Notes: generated from the letters alone by a model not told the origin. Counted from the stretch's first letter, positions 18,065 to 27,034 are shown. The stretch: DNA of 44,621 nucleotides from Ruminococcaceae bacterium YRB3002 (GCA_900099715.1 FMTG01000013.1:14305-58925); one strand, 5' to 3'. A program made the numbers and translations.

Positions 18065-18107
18065 GGAACCCGCTATTCCTCCGTGCAACCTTATTCTCCG
18101 CTATATT

Positions 18108-18602
18108 TTACAGGACAACAACATCGATGTGAATATCCCTTTTGGCCTTGCTCTCCCCATTGTTATCCCCGCTGTAGTCCACCAGCAGGACATCCTTACC
18201 CGGCTTGGCAATATGGTATATGAAGCTCTCAGCCATATACTCCCGGTCACTGCCGTCCGGGCACCGGACAGTAACATAGTATTTTATCTTACGGGCGGCG
18301 TTGCCGATCCTCCTGTCGGAAACTTTGCACCGGCAGACCTGATATTTGCGGTTCATGATGAGTGCCTTGCGCGGGTCGCTGCCAAGAAGGAGCCACCCGA
18401 AGAATGCCGTTGTGAGGACAGATGTTATGACAAGCATTACGGCTCTTGTAAACCCATTAGCCATGAGTACGATGCCTCCGGTCATCACTGCCAGCATAAT
18501 GAAAGCAACGAGGATAAAAAACTTGAACGCCTGCACCTTGGATCCCGCATAGAATCCCGCTACAGCGTTATGTTCCTCATTTGTCGGCTCCGACCAATCC
18601 AT
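18108..18602 (-). CDS. Two-segment membrane protein, unknown function
   Basis: Not recognised. 164 residues: soluble N-terminus (about 25), two hydrophobic segments (about 27-48 and 52-72), then a soluble domain of about 90 residues with alternating hydrophobic pattern (KYYVTVRCPDGSD, DVLLVDYSGDN) suggesting a small beta-barrel or OB-like fold, as in membrane-bound NfeD-like or DUF3592-like proteins. GGGAG lies 9 bases before the ATG, inside the end of the GH2 gene (5-base gap), so it is co-transcribed with GH2 and probably with the ABC genes 43 bases downstream. Confidence 0.7.
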   Translation of the reverse strand: MDWSEPTNEEHNAVAGFYAGSKVQAFKFFILVAFIMLAVMTGGIVLMANGFTRAVMLVITSVLTTAFFGWLLLGSDPRKALIMNRKYQVCRCKVSDRRIGNAARKIKYYVTVRCPDGSDREYMAESFIYHIAKPGKDVLLVDYSGDNNGESKAKRDIHIDVVVL

Positions 18603-18607
18603 GCTCT

Positions 18608-20935
18608 TTATCTCCCGTTCACCTTAAATGTCAGTTCTTCGGAAGCTCCGGTATCAGTCATGGTTATCTTAACTTTGCCCTCGCCGCTCCTGCCTGTGCT
18701 CTTCACATATATGCCGCCCATGCCGCCGTTGATATCGACGGATTCAGGGCCGACCAGTTCGATCTCACCGGCGACTTCCACCTTCAGCTGGCGGTTGTAG
18801 AAAGGCATTACATTACCGTTCTCATCGGTGATCCTTATCCTGACAGCTGCAACATCGTATGTCTCATCATCATTCAGTTCTTCTGATGAGGGTATCAGCA
18901 TGAGCCTGAGTTCCGTCATAGTTGATTTCGTAACTGTTGTTACCACTTCGCCGTTCCTGATCCCCTCGAACCTGAATACGGTGGATTCTGCTCCCCAGTT
19001 ACCGATATACTTTCCGAAAAGCATGTAGGCATCGGTAAACTTCATCTTGTATCTGACCATTGCCTCTGCCATGCCCATCTTGACTCTTAGAGGCATATTG
19101 TCGGTTCCATATATAGCCGAGTTGTTGAGACCATCCTTCACGATCCTGTTCTGCCTGTCGGAGAAGCCCTCTTTCTCCTTCATCTGATCACCGATGTAAT
19201 CGTCGATCAGGATCGGCGGACAGTTCATTTTCCTGTAAGATGAATCCTTATGGGTGTACTCCTTGATGAACACATCGTTCTTATACATCCTCACGCTGTC
19301 GCAGTTCGTAAAGATATATACCCTGCCGCGCTCGCCGGCGGGGTGCTCTCCGATATCCATGGAAGAACTCACTTCGAGGACAGGCTCCCCTTCCCTGTCC
19401 TGACTGGCATAGACATATGCCGCCATCTTTGGATTCCTGAACATATCCATGACCCCGTGGTAGCATATCCTGTCACCCGATCCGAAGTCCTTGTGCGTGT
19501 TGTAATCGAACATACACCAGCCGAAAGAACCTGCTATGTCTTCCTCTCCTGCCACTGCATCCAGAACATTACAGTGACGGATCGCATGCTCCTGTCTGTG
19601 GAGCTCATCGTCAAATGCTTTCGTGGGGTACATATGCCCGTTGTACTCGCTTATGAAATACCCTGCCTCCATGTTGGAAGTGACATCCTTCTTCTTCTGG
19701 CATCCAGGGTTGTCGCCCTTGTGGCTGAAATCATTGAACGCATAAACATCTTCAAGAAGCGAACTCTTCGTCAGATATCTTACCCCTGTCGTCGGTCTCG
19801 TCCTGTCGAGGTCATGTGCCGCCTTATTTGTTTTCTCATAGAGTTCATCACAGTCAACGGACTCATTGATCCTGACACCCCACATAATGATACTCGGGTG
19901 ATTTCTATACTGTCTGACCATCTCTTCCGTGTTGATAACAGCCTGCTTTTTCCACTCGTCATCACCGATGTTCTGCCACCCGGGTATCTCAGTTACGACA
20001 AGAAGCCCGAGTTCGTCACACCTGTCGAGAAAATGATGTGACACGGGATAGTGCGATGTTCTCACGGCATTGAGTCCCAGTTCGTTCTTAAGGATATCCG
20101 CATCCATACGCTGCATGGACTTTGGCATTGCGTAACCCACATAGGGCCAGCACTGATGCCTGTTAAGGCCCCGGAGCTTCGTCTTCACGCCGTTCAGATA
20201 GAACCCGTCCGCCTTGAACTCGATGGTCCTGAACCCGAATCTGGTAACGAAGGAATCCTGCTCCTTACCGTCTTTGGACAACGTGACTGTAAGCTCGTAC
20301 AGCCTCGGCTTCTCAAGTCTCCACAGCTTTCCTTCCGTCACGATGATCTCGGCTTCCTTCCCGCACTTCCCCTCGAAAACAACTCTCCCCGATCTGACAC
20401 TCCTGATCGTCGCAGTAAGCTCTCCCTCTCCTGCCACATCGGTATTGATGTGAACACGCTTATCCATACCGGCGCTGACGAATACATCCCTGATGTGATC
20501 CTTCTCTTTAACATCAAGATGGACCTCTCTGTAGATCCCGCCGTATGTCATGTAGTCGATAACGAATCCGAAGGGAGGTATATTAAGCGATTCCCTGCTG
20601 TCACACTTCACTTCCAGAGTGTTGTCCTCACCATATTTGATATGCTCTGTGAGATCAGCTGTAAAAGCAGTATATCCGCAGCTGTGCTTTGCAACTGAAG
20701 TACCGTTGATAAATACCTCGGCTTCATGCGCCACCGCATCAAATGTAACGGTGACGATCCTGCCCTTCCATTCCTTCGGGACGCTGATGGTACGCCTGTA
20801 AAACGACACCATCTGATATACTTTCTCGTCGAAGTGATTAAGCGGTGTTACCGCCACGGTATGGGGGATCCTTACCGGAGCCATACTGTCCTTGTCTGTC
20901 CCCCAGAGCCAGTTGTTATTGATATCTATTCTCAT
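18608..20935 (-). CDS. Glycoside hydrolase family 2 (beta-galactosidase/beta-glucuronidase-like)
   Basis: 775 residues, no signal peptide, hence intracellular. The order is sugar-binding jelly roll (about 1-145), Ig-like domain (about 150-240), TIM barrel (about 245-520) and a C-terminal region with Ig-like folds (to 775). Catalytic acid/base: Glu358 in NHPSIIMWGVRINES, where the usual SLGNE reads VRINE. Nucleophile: Glu430 in YFISEYNGH. RTSHYP and FGFRTIE are standard GH2 landmarks. It is shorter than LacZ (about 1020) and nearer to beta-glucuronidase and small beta-galactosidases; the exact sugar is not readable. AAGGAG stands about 11 bases upstream. Linked to an SDR upstream and to membrane and ABC genes downstream. 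Confidence 0.9.
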   Translation of the reverse strand: MRIDINNNWLWGTDKDSMAPVRIPHTVAVTPLNHFDEKVYQMVSFYRRTISVPKEWKGRIVTVTFDAVAHEAEVFINGTSVAKHSCGYTAFTADLTEHIKYGEDNTLEVKCDSRESLNIPPFGFVIDYMTYGGIYREVHLDVKEKDHIRDVFVSAGMDKRVHINTDVAGEGELTATIRSVRSGRVVFEGKCGKEAEIIVTEGKLWRLEKPRLYELTVTLSKDGKEQDSFVTRFGFRTIEFKADGFYLNGVKTKLRGLNRHQCWPYVGYAMPKSMQRMDADILKNELGLNAVRTSHYPVSHHFLDRCDELGLLVVTEIPGWQNIGDDEWKKQAVINTEEMVRQYRNHPSIIMWGVRINESVDCDELYEKTNKAAHDLDRTRPTTGVRYLTKSSLLEDVYAFNDFSHKGDNPGCQKKKDVTSNMEAGYFISEYNGHMYPTKAFDDELHRQEHAIRHCNVLDAVAGEEDIAGSFGWCMFDYNTHKDFGSGDRICYHGVMDMFRNPKMAAYVYASQDREGEPVLEVSSSMDIGEHPAGERGRVYIFTNCDSVRMYKNDVFIKEYTHKDSSYRKMNCPPILIDDYIGDQMKEKEGFSDRQNRIVKDGLNNSAIYGTDNMPLRVKMGMAEAMVRYKMKFTDAYMLFGKYIGNWGAESTVFRFEGIRNGEVVTTVTKSTMTELRLMLIPSSEELNDDETYDVAAVRIRITDENGNVMPFYNRQLKVEVAGEIELVGPESVDINGGMGGIYVKSTGRSGEGKVKITMTDTGASEELTFKVNGR

Positions 20936-20959
20936 GGAAATCTGACTCTCCTTTGTGTC

Positions 20960-21631
20960 TTATGTGTTTGGATGTTTTCTGTGGATCCTCATCTTCTGCG
21001 GTGTGATCGTGATCTCGGTTATGACCGTGCCTTCCTTCATGTCGAGAATGGAAGACACCGCCTTTGCAACATCCTCCGGATCAAGGGCTTCACCCTGCTC
21101 ACTGCTCGCCTCGAAATCAGCATTTCTGTACAGTTCCGTTCTGGTCATGTCAGGTCTTATATTGACTACCCTTACACCGTGCTTCCGCACTTCGGCCCAC
21201 AGTGATCTTCCGAAGCTGTCGAGACCTGCTTTGGTAGCGCCGTAAGCAGCTCCGTGAGTATTTACATTGACAGCCGATACGGATGATATGTTGATGATAA
21301 AACCCTTCTGTTCCCTTATCGACGGCAGGAGCAGATTAGTGATGATAAGCGGTGACGTGAGATTGACATCACACATCTCCTTGATCTGCTTGGGGGTAAT
21401 GTTCTCGTGAAGACCGTAGTATGCGCACCCTGCAGCATTGACAAGAATGGCAGGTCTGTGTGTCTTGGCGATCTCGCCGTATGCTCTTGTGATGCTGTCG
21501 ATATCACGGAGATCCGCAACTGATCTGTCGGCCCTTATGACCGTCATTCCGCGCGCTTCCAGCATATCGGCAACCGCCTTGCCGATACCTGATGTACTGC
21601 CTGTAACTACCGCTGTCATCATGCTGTTCAT
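20960..21631 (-). CDS. Short-chain dehydrogenase/reductase (SDR)
   Basis: 223 residues with a classical SDR fold: cofactor loop VTGSTSGIGKA (9-19), NAAG (about 65-68), a Ser in INISSVSA (about 116-119), and the catalytic Tyr130 and Lys134 in YGATK. RADRSVADL after the second strand hints at NADP. The substrate is unknown; next to a GH2 enzyme a sugar or sugar-derived alcohol is plausible but unproven. No Shine-Dalgarno precedes the ATG at 21631; an extended -10 (TGCTAAAAT) ends 9 bases before it, so the leader would be a few bases at most. First gene of the leftward run down to 15244. Confidence 0.88.
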   Translation of the reverse strand: MNSMMTAVVTGSTSGIGKAVADMLEARGMTVIRADRSVADLRDIDSITRAYGEIAKTHRPAILVNAAGCAYYGLHENITPKQIKEMCDVNLTSPLIITNLLLPSIREQKGFIINISSVSAVNVNTHGAAYGATKAGLDSFGRSLWAEVRKHGVRVVNIRPDMTRTELYRNADFEASSEQGEALDPEDVAKAVSSILDMKEGTVITEITITPQKMRIHRKHPNT

Positions 21632-21640
21632 AGTAGTTAC

Positions 21641-21671
21641 ATTTTAGCATAAATATGTGACAAATTGTCAC
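21641..21671 (-). promoter_or_regulatory. Extended -10 promoter overlapped by a perfect palindrome
   Basis: Leftward, TGCTAAAAT has its hexamer at 21646-21641. GTGACAAATTGTCAC (21657-21671) is a perfect 15-bp palindrome with 7-bp arms and covers the -35 position (TGACAA). This is the layout of a repressor operator. The same DNA lies between this operon and the divergent diguanylate cyclase gene at 21738. Confidence 0.65.
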
Positions 21672-21737
21672 GGTCTGAAAGCGTCATAATCCCCCGTGAT
21701 AAATGTCTTTTTGTGCCTGACATGTTAATATTATTTT

Positions 21738-22886
21738 ATGTTGCTGAATTATACATTTTTCTACATAGAAGCAAATGTTGTATGCATCATCATTTTCGCG
21801 ATGTTGCTCGTACGTAATTTGGGCAATATCGACCGCCAGGAGAAACAGCGTCTTTTTGACGGCATCCTTGTAGGTCACATACTGTACTTCATAAGTGACA
21901 TGATCTGGTTTCTCATAGGTTCAGCAAAACTGCCGAGGACATTCCTGACCGTCTCCATGGTGAACCTCTCAAATGCTCTTTTCCTTTGCTGCCTGACGTG
22001 CTTCTGGTTCGTCTACATCGAACTGTCCCAGGGAGCCGACTATATAATCGTTCATCGTAACCGTCTGCTGGTTACGCTGCCCGCGGTGTTTGAGATGACT
22101 CTGCTCGTTCTGCTGTTCATCTTCGTTCCGGATGCAGTCGTCGATGATTATCTCAATACCACCAACCTTTACTATACGCTGTTCATCTCCATGCCTGTTC
22201 TCTATATCATCAGCAGTGCCATAAGGTCTTTCGTACGCGCCTGGCGCAAGGAGAATTACGCGGTCCGTTCCCAGTATCTCGTCTATGCCACATACCCCGT
22301 GATCGTTGGCGTGTTCGGCATTCTCCAGACAAAGTGGCTTCGTGCTCCGCTGTTCTGCTTCGGATGTACCATAACGATCATATACGTGTATATCGTATCC
22401 CTCACCGATCAGGTCTCCACTGACCCGCTGACCGGTCTGAACAACAGAGCACAGCTCAAGAAATATGTTGCCTCCGAATCGTCAAGGATCATCGGTGACA
22501 GGGTCGAACACTACATTCTCATGATGGACCTCAATAAGTTCAAACTGATCAATGACCGCTTTGGTCACGTGGAAGGCGACATCGCCATAAAGAGGGCAGC
22601 CGATGCAATCAGGGCAGCCTGCTCTGACAGTCCGATGAGACCGTTCATTGCCAGGTACGGCGGAGACGAGTTCATCGTTGTTGCCAGGGCAGATGATGAG
22701 GAACAGATCAAAGAACTATGCGCGAGGATAAAAGAGACACTGACCGCCTTCAACAAGGATGCAGGCGCAGCTTATGAGCTGACGACCAGTATCGGATATG
22801 CGGAATATAATGGTGATATTGCCCAGTTCCAGGATGCACTGAACAGAGCGGATCAGGCGCTGTACGAAGAGAAGAGAATGCGGTAA
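21738..22886 (+). CDS. Membrane-bound diguanylate cyclase (GGDEF)
   Basis: 382 residues. Seven hydrophobic segments fill residues 5-222 (7TM-sensor layout; no known ligand motif). The GGDEF domain is in residues 225-382, with DPLTGLNNRAQL at its entry and an intact ARYGGDEF motif, so cyclase activity is expected. No RxxD product-inhibition site is clear. The start at 21738 lacks a ribosome site (TATTATTTT precedes it); no better ATG exists before the first membrane segment. It is divergent from the SDR/GH2 operon and shares its palindromic control region. Confidence 0.88.
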   Translation: MLLNYTFFYIEANVVCIIIFAMLLVRNLGNIDRQEKQRLFDGILVGHILYFISDMIWFLIGSAKLPRTFLTVSMVNLSNALFLCCLTCFWFVYIELSQGADYIIVHRNRLLVTLPAVFEMTLLVLLFIFVPDAVVDDYLNTTNLYYTLFISMPVLYIISSAIRSFVRAWRKENYAVRSQYLVYATYPVIVGVFGILQTKWLRAPLFCFGCTITIIYVYIVSLTDQVSTDPLTGLNNRAQLKKYVASESSRIIGDRVEHYILMMDLNKFKLINDRFGHVEGDIAIKRAADAIRAACSDSPMRPFIARYGGDEFIVVARADDEEQIKELCARIKETLTAFNKDAGAAYELTTSIGYAEYNGDIAQFQDALNRADQALYEEKRMR

Positions 22887-22935
22887 CGCACAATTTTGTG
22901 CTGATAATGTGCTCTTGCTTCGGGAAGTTTCCCTG

Positions 22936-23919
22936 TCACCAGATATTGTTCCTGTCCACGTATTGTGTAAGCTTCCCGGTCATGTATTCCCGCATCTTCA
23001 AATCGATCTCAGCAGGGTACTGCGCATACCCGTCCACGTTCTCGAAAGGGAACCAGCACACCTCCGACTCCGGCATCTGACGGCGCATGATCTTCAGGTA
23101 ATCTGAGGAGATCCTGAATGTTCCGACACTAATGTCCCTGACCTTCGACAGATCGATCTGTGAGGCAGCATGTTCCACCAGTGCACCGTAGCATTCCTCC
23201 CAGTCAGACACGTAGATCATGGGATCAAAGCATAACCTCACAACGCAGCCTTTATCAACAGCTGCAGCGGCCGCGGCAATACGTGCGCGAAGCGGCGGCA
23301 CACCGGGTTCGAACCTGCTCGCAATAATCTCCGGTGACAATGTAAATGCATATATCAGATTGGGAAGAGGACGCAGCGAAGCAGGTGACGATTTGGTCCT
23401 CATCTCGATCAGAATGTCAGGATGATCCTGTGCAAAATCCGCCCACCGGTCCGCCTGTCCCGTGACACTGTTGAGACCCAGCAGATCCGTATCATACGAC
23501 ACGCACACATACGGATCCTCCAGACCCTGAAGAGCCTCAAAATAGTCTTCAATATTCACGAAACACACAACATTCGCCGTGTTGTACATCCCCTTCAGGA
23601 AACAATACTCACAGTCGAAAGGACAGTTCATCGACGATGCCGTGTAATAGAAATTGCGCTCACCGAAAGACTGGCACATGGGTGACCCCTTATACACCAG
23701 TTCACCCTCATTGACGGCAAGGATCAGGCTGCGAGACCTTTTCTGGCGGACGATGCTCTGCTTTCCGCGGTTGAACACATCCTTGTAGTGATCGATATAG
23801 ATGACCTCAGACATCGGAAGCCGCTTCAGGATATTCTTTGTCTCCTCAAGTTCGGCGGCACGTTTCTCCACATACACATGGGAGAAAAACTCATTGTAAT
23901 ATCCTGCGTTTGAACTCAT
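22936..23919 (-). CDS. SPL-family radical SAM protein (spore photoproduct lyase-like)
   Basis: 327 residues, near the usual SplB length of about 340. The radical SAM cluster motif is CPFDCEYC (Cys99, 103, 106), the CxxxCxxC spacing of the SPL family, followed by FLKGMYN. SYDTDLLGLN (about 142-151) corresponds to the segment that in Bacillus SplB carries the hydrogen-donor Cys; here a Tyr seems to occupy that place and a Cys (139) stands four residues earlier. ASRFEPGVPP and FDPMIY are further family landmarks. It may repair spore photoproduct in DNA or act on another substrate. GGAGG sits 6 bases before the ATG, inside the nucleosidase gene, which it overlaps by 29 bases. Confidence 0.8.
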   Translation of the reverse strand: MSSNAGYYNEFFSHVYVEKRAAELEETKNILKRLPMSEVIYIDHYKDVFNRGKQSIVRQKRSRSLILAVNEGELVYKGSPMCQSFGERNFYYTASSMNCPFDCEYCFLKGMYNTANVVCFVNIEDYFEALQGLEDPYVCVSYDTDLLGLNSVTGQADRWADFAQDHPDILIEMRTKSSPASLRPLPNLIYAFTLSPEIIASRFEPGVPPLRARIAAAAAAVDKGCVVRLCFDPMIYVSDWEECYGALVEHAASQIDLSKVRDISVGTFRISSDYLKIMRRQMPESEVCWFPFENVDGYAQYPAEIDLKMREYMTGKLTQYVDRNNIW

Positions 23920-24715
23920 TCAGAGCCTCCTTGCCGCGCTGGCGGTCAGGCGCAGGGATCAGTCCCTCGTTCCTCATCGCATCAAGGATAAGTGAAGCGT
24001 CACGGCGGCTGTTCCTGCAGTAGATCATAAGCTTGATCAGGTCCTGACGCATGGTCTCGGAACACCTGAAATCCTCCGCTAACGGCGAGACTTCCACAGG
24101 TTCGGGAATCTCAACGTCATCCACGTTCAGATACACATCCAGCGCAGCTGCGATATCATCAAGGCTGCCCGTTACTGTCATCCGGAGCATCCCGTCCGTG
24201 ATGTCCTTCCCGCTGTCCGCTCCGTTGTCAGACACCACCTTGATCAGCTGCACACGGTCCGGCGGCGCGTAGAGCCTGGCCGCATCACAGAATCCGGACG
24301 CCTCCATCTCCCAGAGCATACTGCTTTCGCCGGATATCAGACCGGGTGTGGCTATGCGGGACAGCGTGGTGACCTGGTTTTCGCGAAGCCCGGTGTTATA
24401 GAGCATGTCGGGGTAATATGTGCGGCCGTTGTCCCCGTCTGTTACCTTGTTGATGAGGTATGCGCCGGACATGCCGGAGCAACCGGCGCAGGTGCCGATG
24501 TTGATCAGGAAATCGCGGGACGTGACGTTGAACTTTGTGCACACAGAGGACGCAGCCGCAGCAGCGTATGTCTTGCCGACGCCGGTAATCGTGAGCCTTA
24601 TCCGCCCGTCCTCACTGACAAACCCGGCGAAAGGATATTCCCCGTCGCCGGTCAGCCCGTATCTTTTTATGAGTGGCTCAGCCTCACAGTAAAGCGCCGC
24701 AAACAGATAGATCAT
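23891..24715 (-). CDS. Nucleoside phosphorylase/nucleosidase-like protein (MTA/SAH nucleosidase fold)
   Basis: 274 residues. About 1-185 follow the purine nucleoside phosphorylase/MTA nucleosidase fold: ALYCEAEPLIKRY (acid/base Glu region), GVGKTYAAAAAS, NIGTCAG, WEMEASGF (ribose-binding Met-Glu) and IKVVSDNGAD (Asp near the purine). About 186-274 are an extra helical domain (ETMRQDLIKLMIYCRNS) absent from standard MtnN (about 230 residues). It overlaps the radical SAM gene by 29 bases, so the two are coupled; radical SAM enzymes release 5'-deoxyadenosine, a substrate for some MTA nucleosidases. The ATG has no ribosome site, and TATAAT ends 8 bases before it, so the mRNA is probably near-leaderless. 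Confidence 0.75.
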   Translation of the reverse strand: MIYLFAALYCEAEPLIKRYGLTGDGEYPFAGFVSEDGRIRLTITGVGKTYAAAAASSVCTKFNVTSRDFLINIGTCAGCSGMSGAYLINKVTDGDNGRTYYPDMLYNTGLRENQVTTLSRIATPGLISGESSMLWEMEASGFCDAARLYAPPDRVQLIKVVSDNGADSGKDITDGMLRMTVTGSLDDIAAALDVYLNVDDVEIPEPVEVSPLAEDFRCSETMRQDLIKLMIYCRNSRRDASLILDAMRNEGLIPAPDRQRGKEALNEFKRRILQ

Positions 24716-24784
24716 AATTAAAGATTATAACCTAAAAATATGCTACAATAGTGTGCAATCACATAGTTGAGAGGTTATGACTTA
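24716..24784. promoter_or_regulatory. Divergent promoters for trpS and the nucleosidase/SPL pair
   Basis: On the + strand TGCTACAAT (hexamer 24744-24749) is an extended -10 for trpS with a leader of about 29 bases, too short for a T-box. On the - strand TATAAT (24729-24724) serves the nucleosidase gene. Confidence 0.55.
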
Positions 24785-25774
24785 ATGGACAGACTACTTA
24801 CGGGCCTTCAGCCCAGCGGATCACTTACGATCGGCAACTACTGCGGCGGTATCAGCCAGGTTGCCAACTACCAGAAGAAGTACGAGACATTCCTGTTCGT
24901 GCCCGATATGCACGCCATCACCGTGCCTCAGGACCCGGACGCCCTGCATAAGAACATCATCAACGCAGTCGCAATGTATATCGCATGCGGCGTTGACCCC
25001 AATCTCCCGGACATGCACATCTACATCCAGTCCGAGAACCTGTATCACGCCAATCTGTCGTGGATCCTGGAGTGCCACACTCCCCACGGCGATCTGACGA
25101 GGATGCACCAGTTCAAGATGAAGTCAGCAAAGAACGAGGCTTTCACCGAGGGTCTCGTCACATACCCCGACCTGATGGCAGCCGACATCCTCCTTTACGA
25201 CGCGAAATACGTTCCCACAGGCATCGACCAGAAGCAGCACGTGGAGCTTGCCAGAAACCTCGCTGAGAGGTTCAACAACCGTTACGGCGAGATGTTCGTC
25301 ATCCCCGAGCCTCTGATCCCGGTCATCGGCGCCAAGATCAGGGACCTTCAGAATCCCGAGGCTAAGATGAGCAAGTCAACAGACAACCCGAAGGGCGCCA
25401 TCTTCCTGGCAGACGACGAGAAAGTCATCCGCAAGAAGATCATGAGCGCCGTTACGGACAGCGACGGCAAGGTGGCATATGACGAGGAGAACAAGCCCGG
25501 CGTATCCAACCTCCTGACACTGTATTCCGTATTTGCCGAAGTATCCATCGAGGATGCTGTGGCCAAGTTCCAGGACGGCGGCTACGGCGACCTGAAAAAG
25601 GGCGTTGCCGAGGTTGTTGTCCCCAAGATCGTATCCTTCCAGGATAAGTACAACGAGGTCCTGAAATCAGGCATCGTCGACGACGTGCTCGATGCAGGAC
25701 GCGAATACTCCAACAAGATTGCCTCCGAGAAATACGAGATGGTCAGAAAGGCCGTGGGCTTCGGCAGGATCTGA
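24785..25774 (+). CDS. trpS: Tryptophanyl-tRNA synthetase
   Basis: 329 residues, the standard bacterial length. The class I signature appears as LQPSGSLTIGNYCGG (HIGH-like TIGN at about 17-20) and KMSKST (about 194-199). TRMHQFKMKSA, YPDLMAADILLYDA and GIDQKQHVELARN are diagnostic of TrpRS. It charges tRNA-Trp in the cytoplasm. The start ATG 24785 has GAGAGG (24769-24774) upstream and is preferred to the TTG at 24767, which overlaps that site. yitT begins 29 bases after the stop and may be co-transcribed. Confidence 0.97.
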   Translation: MDRLLTGLQPSGSLTIGNYCGGISQVANYQKKYETFLFVPDMHAITVPQDPDALHKNIINAVAMYIACGVDPNLPDMHIYIQSENLYHANLSWILECHTPHGDLTRMHQFKMKSAKNEAFTEGLVTYPDLMAADILLYDAKYVPTGIDQKQHVELARNLAERFNNRYGEMFVIPEPLIPVIGAKIRDLQNPEAKMSKSTDNPKGAIFLADDEKVIRKKIMSAVTDSDGKVAYDEENKPGVSNLLTLYSVFAEVSIEDAVAKFQDGGYGDLKKGVAEVVVPKIVSFQDKYNEVLKSGIVDDVLDAGREYSNKIASEKYEMVRKAVGFGRI

Positions 25775-25803
25775 TCTGACGTTCTTACAATAAGGAGTTC
25801 CCT

Positions 25804-26670
25804 ATGAAGAGACCGTCCTTTACGAAGAAAGATGTAGTAACTATTCTTGTTATCTTTGTTGCAGCCGTTATCATGGCTTTCAACATTAAATCTTTCGTGA
25901 GGACGGCCGGTCTTTATCCGGGCGGCGCCAACGGTCTCACCATCCTGATCCAGCACATGTCGGAAGCCTGGTTCGGAGTGACGCCGTCCTTCACCGTCAT
26001 CAACCTGATCATCAACAGCATCCCGCTCTACATCGGGTTCCGTTACGTGGGCAAAAAGTTCACCTTCTACTCCCTGATAATGATCATAGTGGCAGGCGTC
26101 ATTACCGACCTGATCCCCGGGATCCCGATCACCGAGGATATCCTGCTGATAAGCATCTTCGGCGGCATCATCAACGGCGCCGCCATCAGCCTCTGTCTTA
26201 GGGCCGGTGCCACCTTCGGCGGTACGGATATCATCGCCATCTTCCTGTCCGAGCGCAAAGGCGTTGACGCATTCAGTTACGTGCTGGCAGCCAACGCAGT
26301 GATCATAGCAACCGCAGGAATCCTGTTCGGCTGGGATAAGGCGCTTTATTCGATAATATTCCAGTATGTATCTACTGTGACCATCAGGCTCCTGTACCGC
26401 AAATTCCAGAGATCCACACTGTTTATAGTTACGAATAAGCCCAAGGAAGTCTGCGCTGTCATCTACGATGTCGCCAGACACGGTGCCACCATTCTTGAAG
26501 GCGAAGGGTCATACGGCCACACAGAGCGGAGCGTGATCTATTCCGTAGTCGATAAGCCCCAGGCCAAGCACGTGATCAAGGCAGTGCGCGAGTGCGATCC
26601 GAAAGCGTTCGTCAATGAGATAAGAACCGAGAAGCTGACGGGACATTTTTATCAGAAGCCGGAAGAATAA
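25804..26670 (+). CDS. YitT family membrane protein
   Basis: 288 residues. Five or six membrane segments occupy residues 10-200 with the YitT signature GLYPGGANGLTILI and GATFGGTDIIA; a soluble DUF2179 domain follows (about 215-280: STLFIVTNKPKEV, GATILEGEGSYGHTERSVIYSVV). Members are widespread in Firmicutes, several paralogues per genome, with no settled function (transport or sensing suspected). AAGGAG stands 7 bases before the ATG. A palindromic element begins 6 bases after its stop. Confidence 0.9.
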   Translation: MKRPSFTKKDVVTILVIFVAAVIMAFNIKSFVRTAGLYPGGANGLTILIQHMSEAWFGVTPSFTVINLIINSIPLYIGFRYVGKKFTFYSLIMIIVAGVITDLIPGIPITEDILLISIFGGIINGAAISLCLRAGATFGGTDIIAIFLSERKGVDAFSYVLAANAVIIATAGILFGWDKALYSIIFQYVSTVTIRLLYRKFQRSTLFIVTNKPKEVCAVIYDVARHGATILEGEGSYGHTERSVIYSVVDKPQAKHVIKAVRECDPKAFVNEIRTEKLTGHFYQKPEE

Positions 26671-26676
26671 GGGCTC

Positions 26677-26756
26677 GAACGCGTATTTTGCGGCACTTCG
26701 AACAGGTCCTCACCGCCTTCGGCGGTTGCGGAACTCGTGGCGCAAAACACGCGTTC
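26677..26756. repeat. Dispersed palindromic element, copy 2
   Basis: An 80-bp palindrome starting 6 bases after the yitT stop, same family as 6952-7029 (opposite strand) and 29965-30046. The right half (about 26725-26763) is duplicated directly at 26768-26806 with one mismatch over 39 bases, separated by a short G-rich spacer; this looks like a partial tandem duplication. Confidence 0.85.
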
Positions 26757-26873
26757 TTGCTTCGGGGGTTGCGGAACTCGTGGCGCAAAACACGCGTTCT
26801 CGCTTCTGTGAAATGGGGACATTCTGACTGTCACATTTTTGCGGAGCTAATTACCTTGGTATGATATTTAATG

Positions 26874-26981
26874 AAATCCCAACTGAATGCCCGACCTGTA
26901 GTCGGGATTTCAGTCGGATTTTTACCTGAAACAGAGCATTTTCCGACTCATATCCCGACTCATAGTCGGGGTTATAGTCGG
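26874..26981. repeat. Cluster of AGTCGG/CCGACT palindromes
   Basis: First hairpin: CCCGAC-CTGTA-GTCGGG (26890-26906), lengthened by near-complementary flanks AAATCC(C)AACTGAA and TTCAGTCGGATTT (26874-26922). Second: a nested palindrome (26943-26981) with outer CCGACT/AGTCGG and inner CCCGACT-CAT-AGTCGGG. The GTCGG core occurs seven times in about 95 bases in alternating orientation. Confidence 0.8.
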
Positions 26982-27034
26982 GATTTATCTTCTGATTTCC
27001 GGATGTGAAACTACTATGATGGCTAGAATGGAAA

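Noticed and set aside
24716..24784. T-box riboswitch before trpS
   Set aside because: The leader is about 29 bases, too short for any T-box structure.
25582..26481. Leftward frame of 299 codons across trpS and yitT
   Set aside because: It bridges two real genes on the opposite strand and is rich in Asp/His/Gly as antisense frames are.
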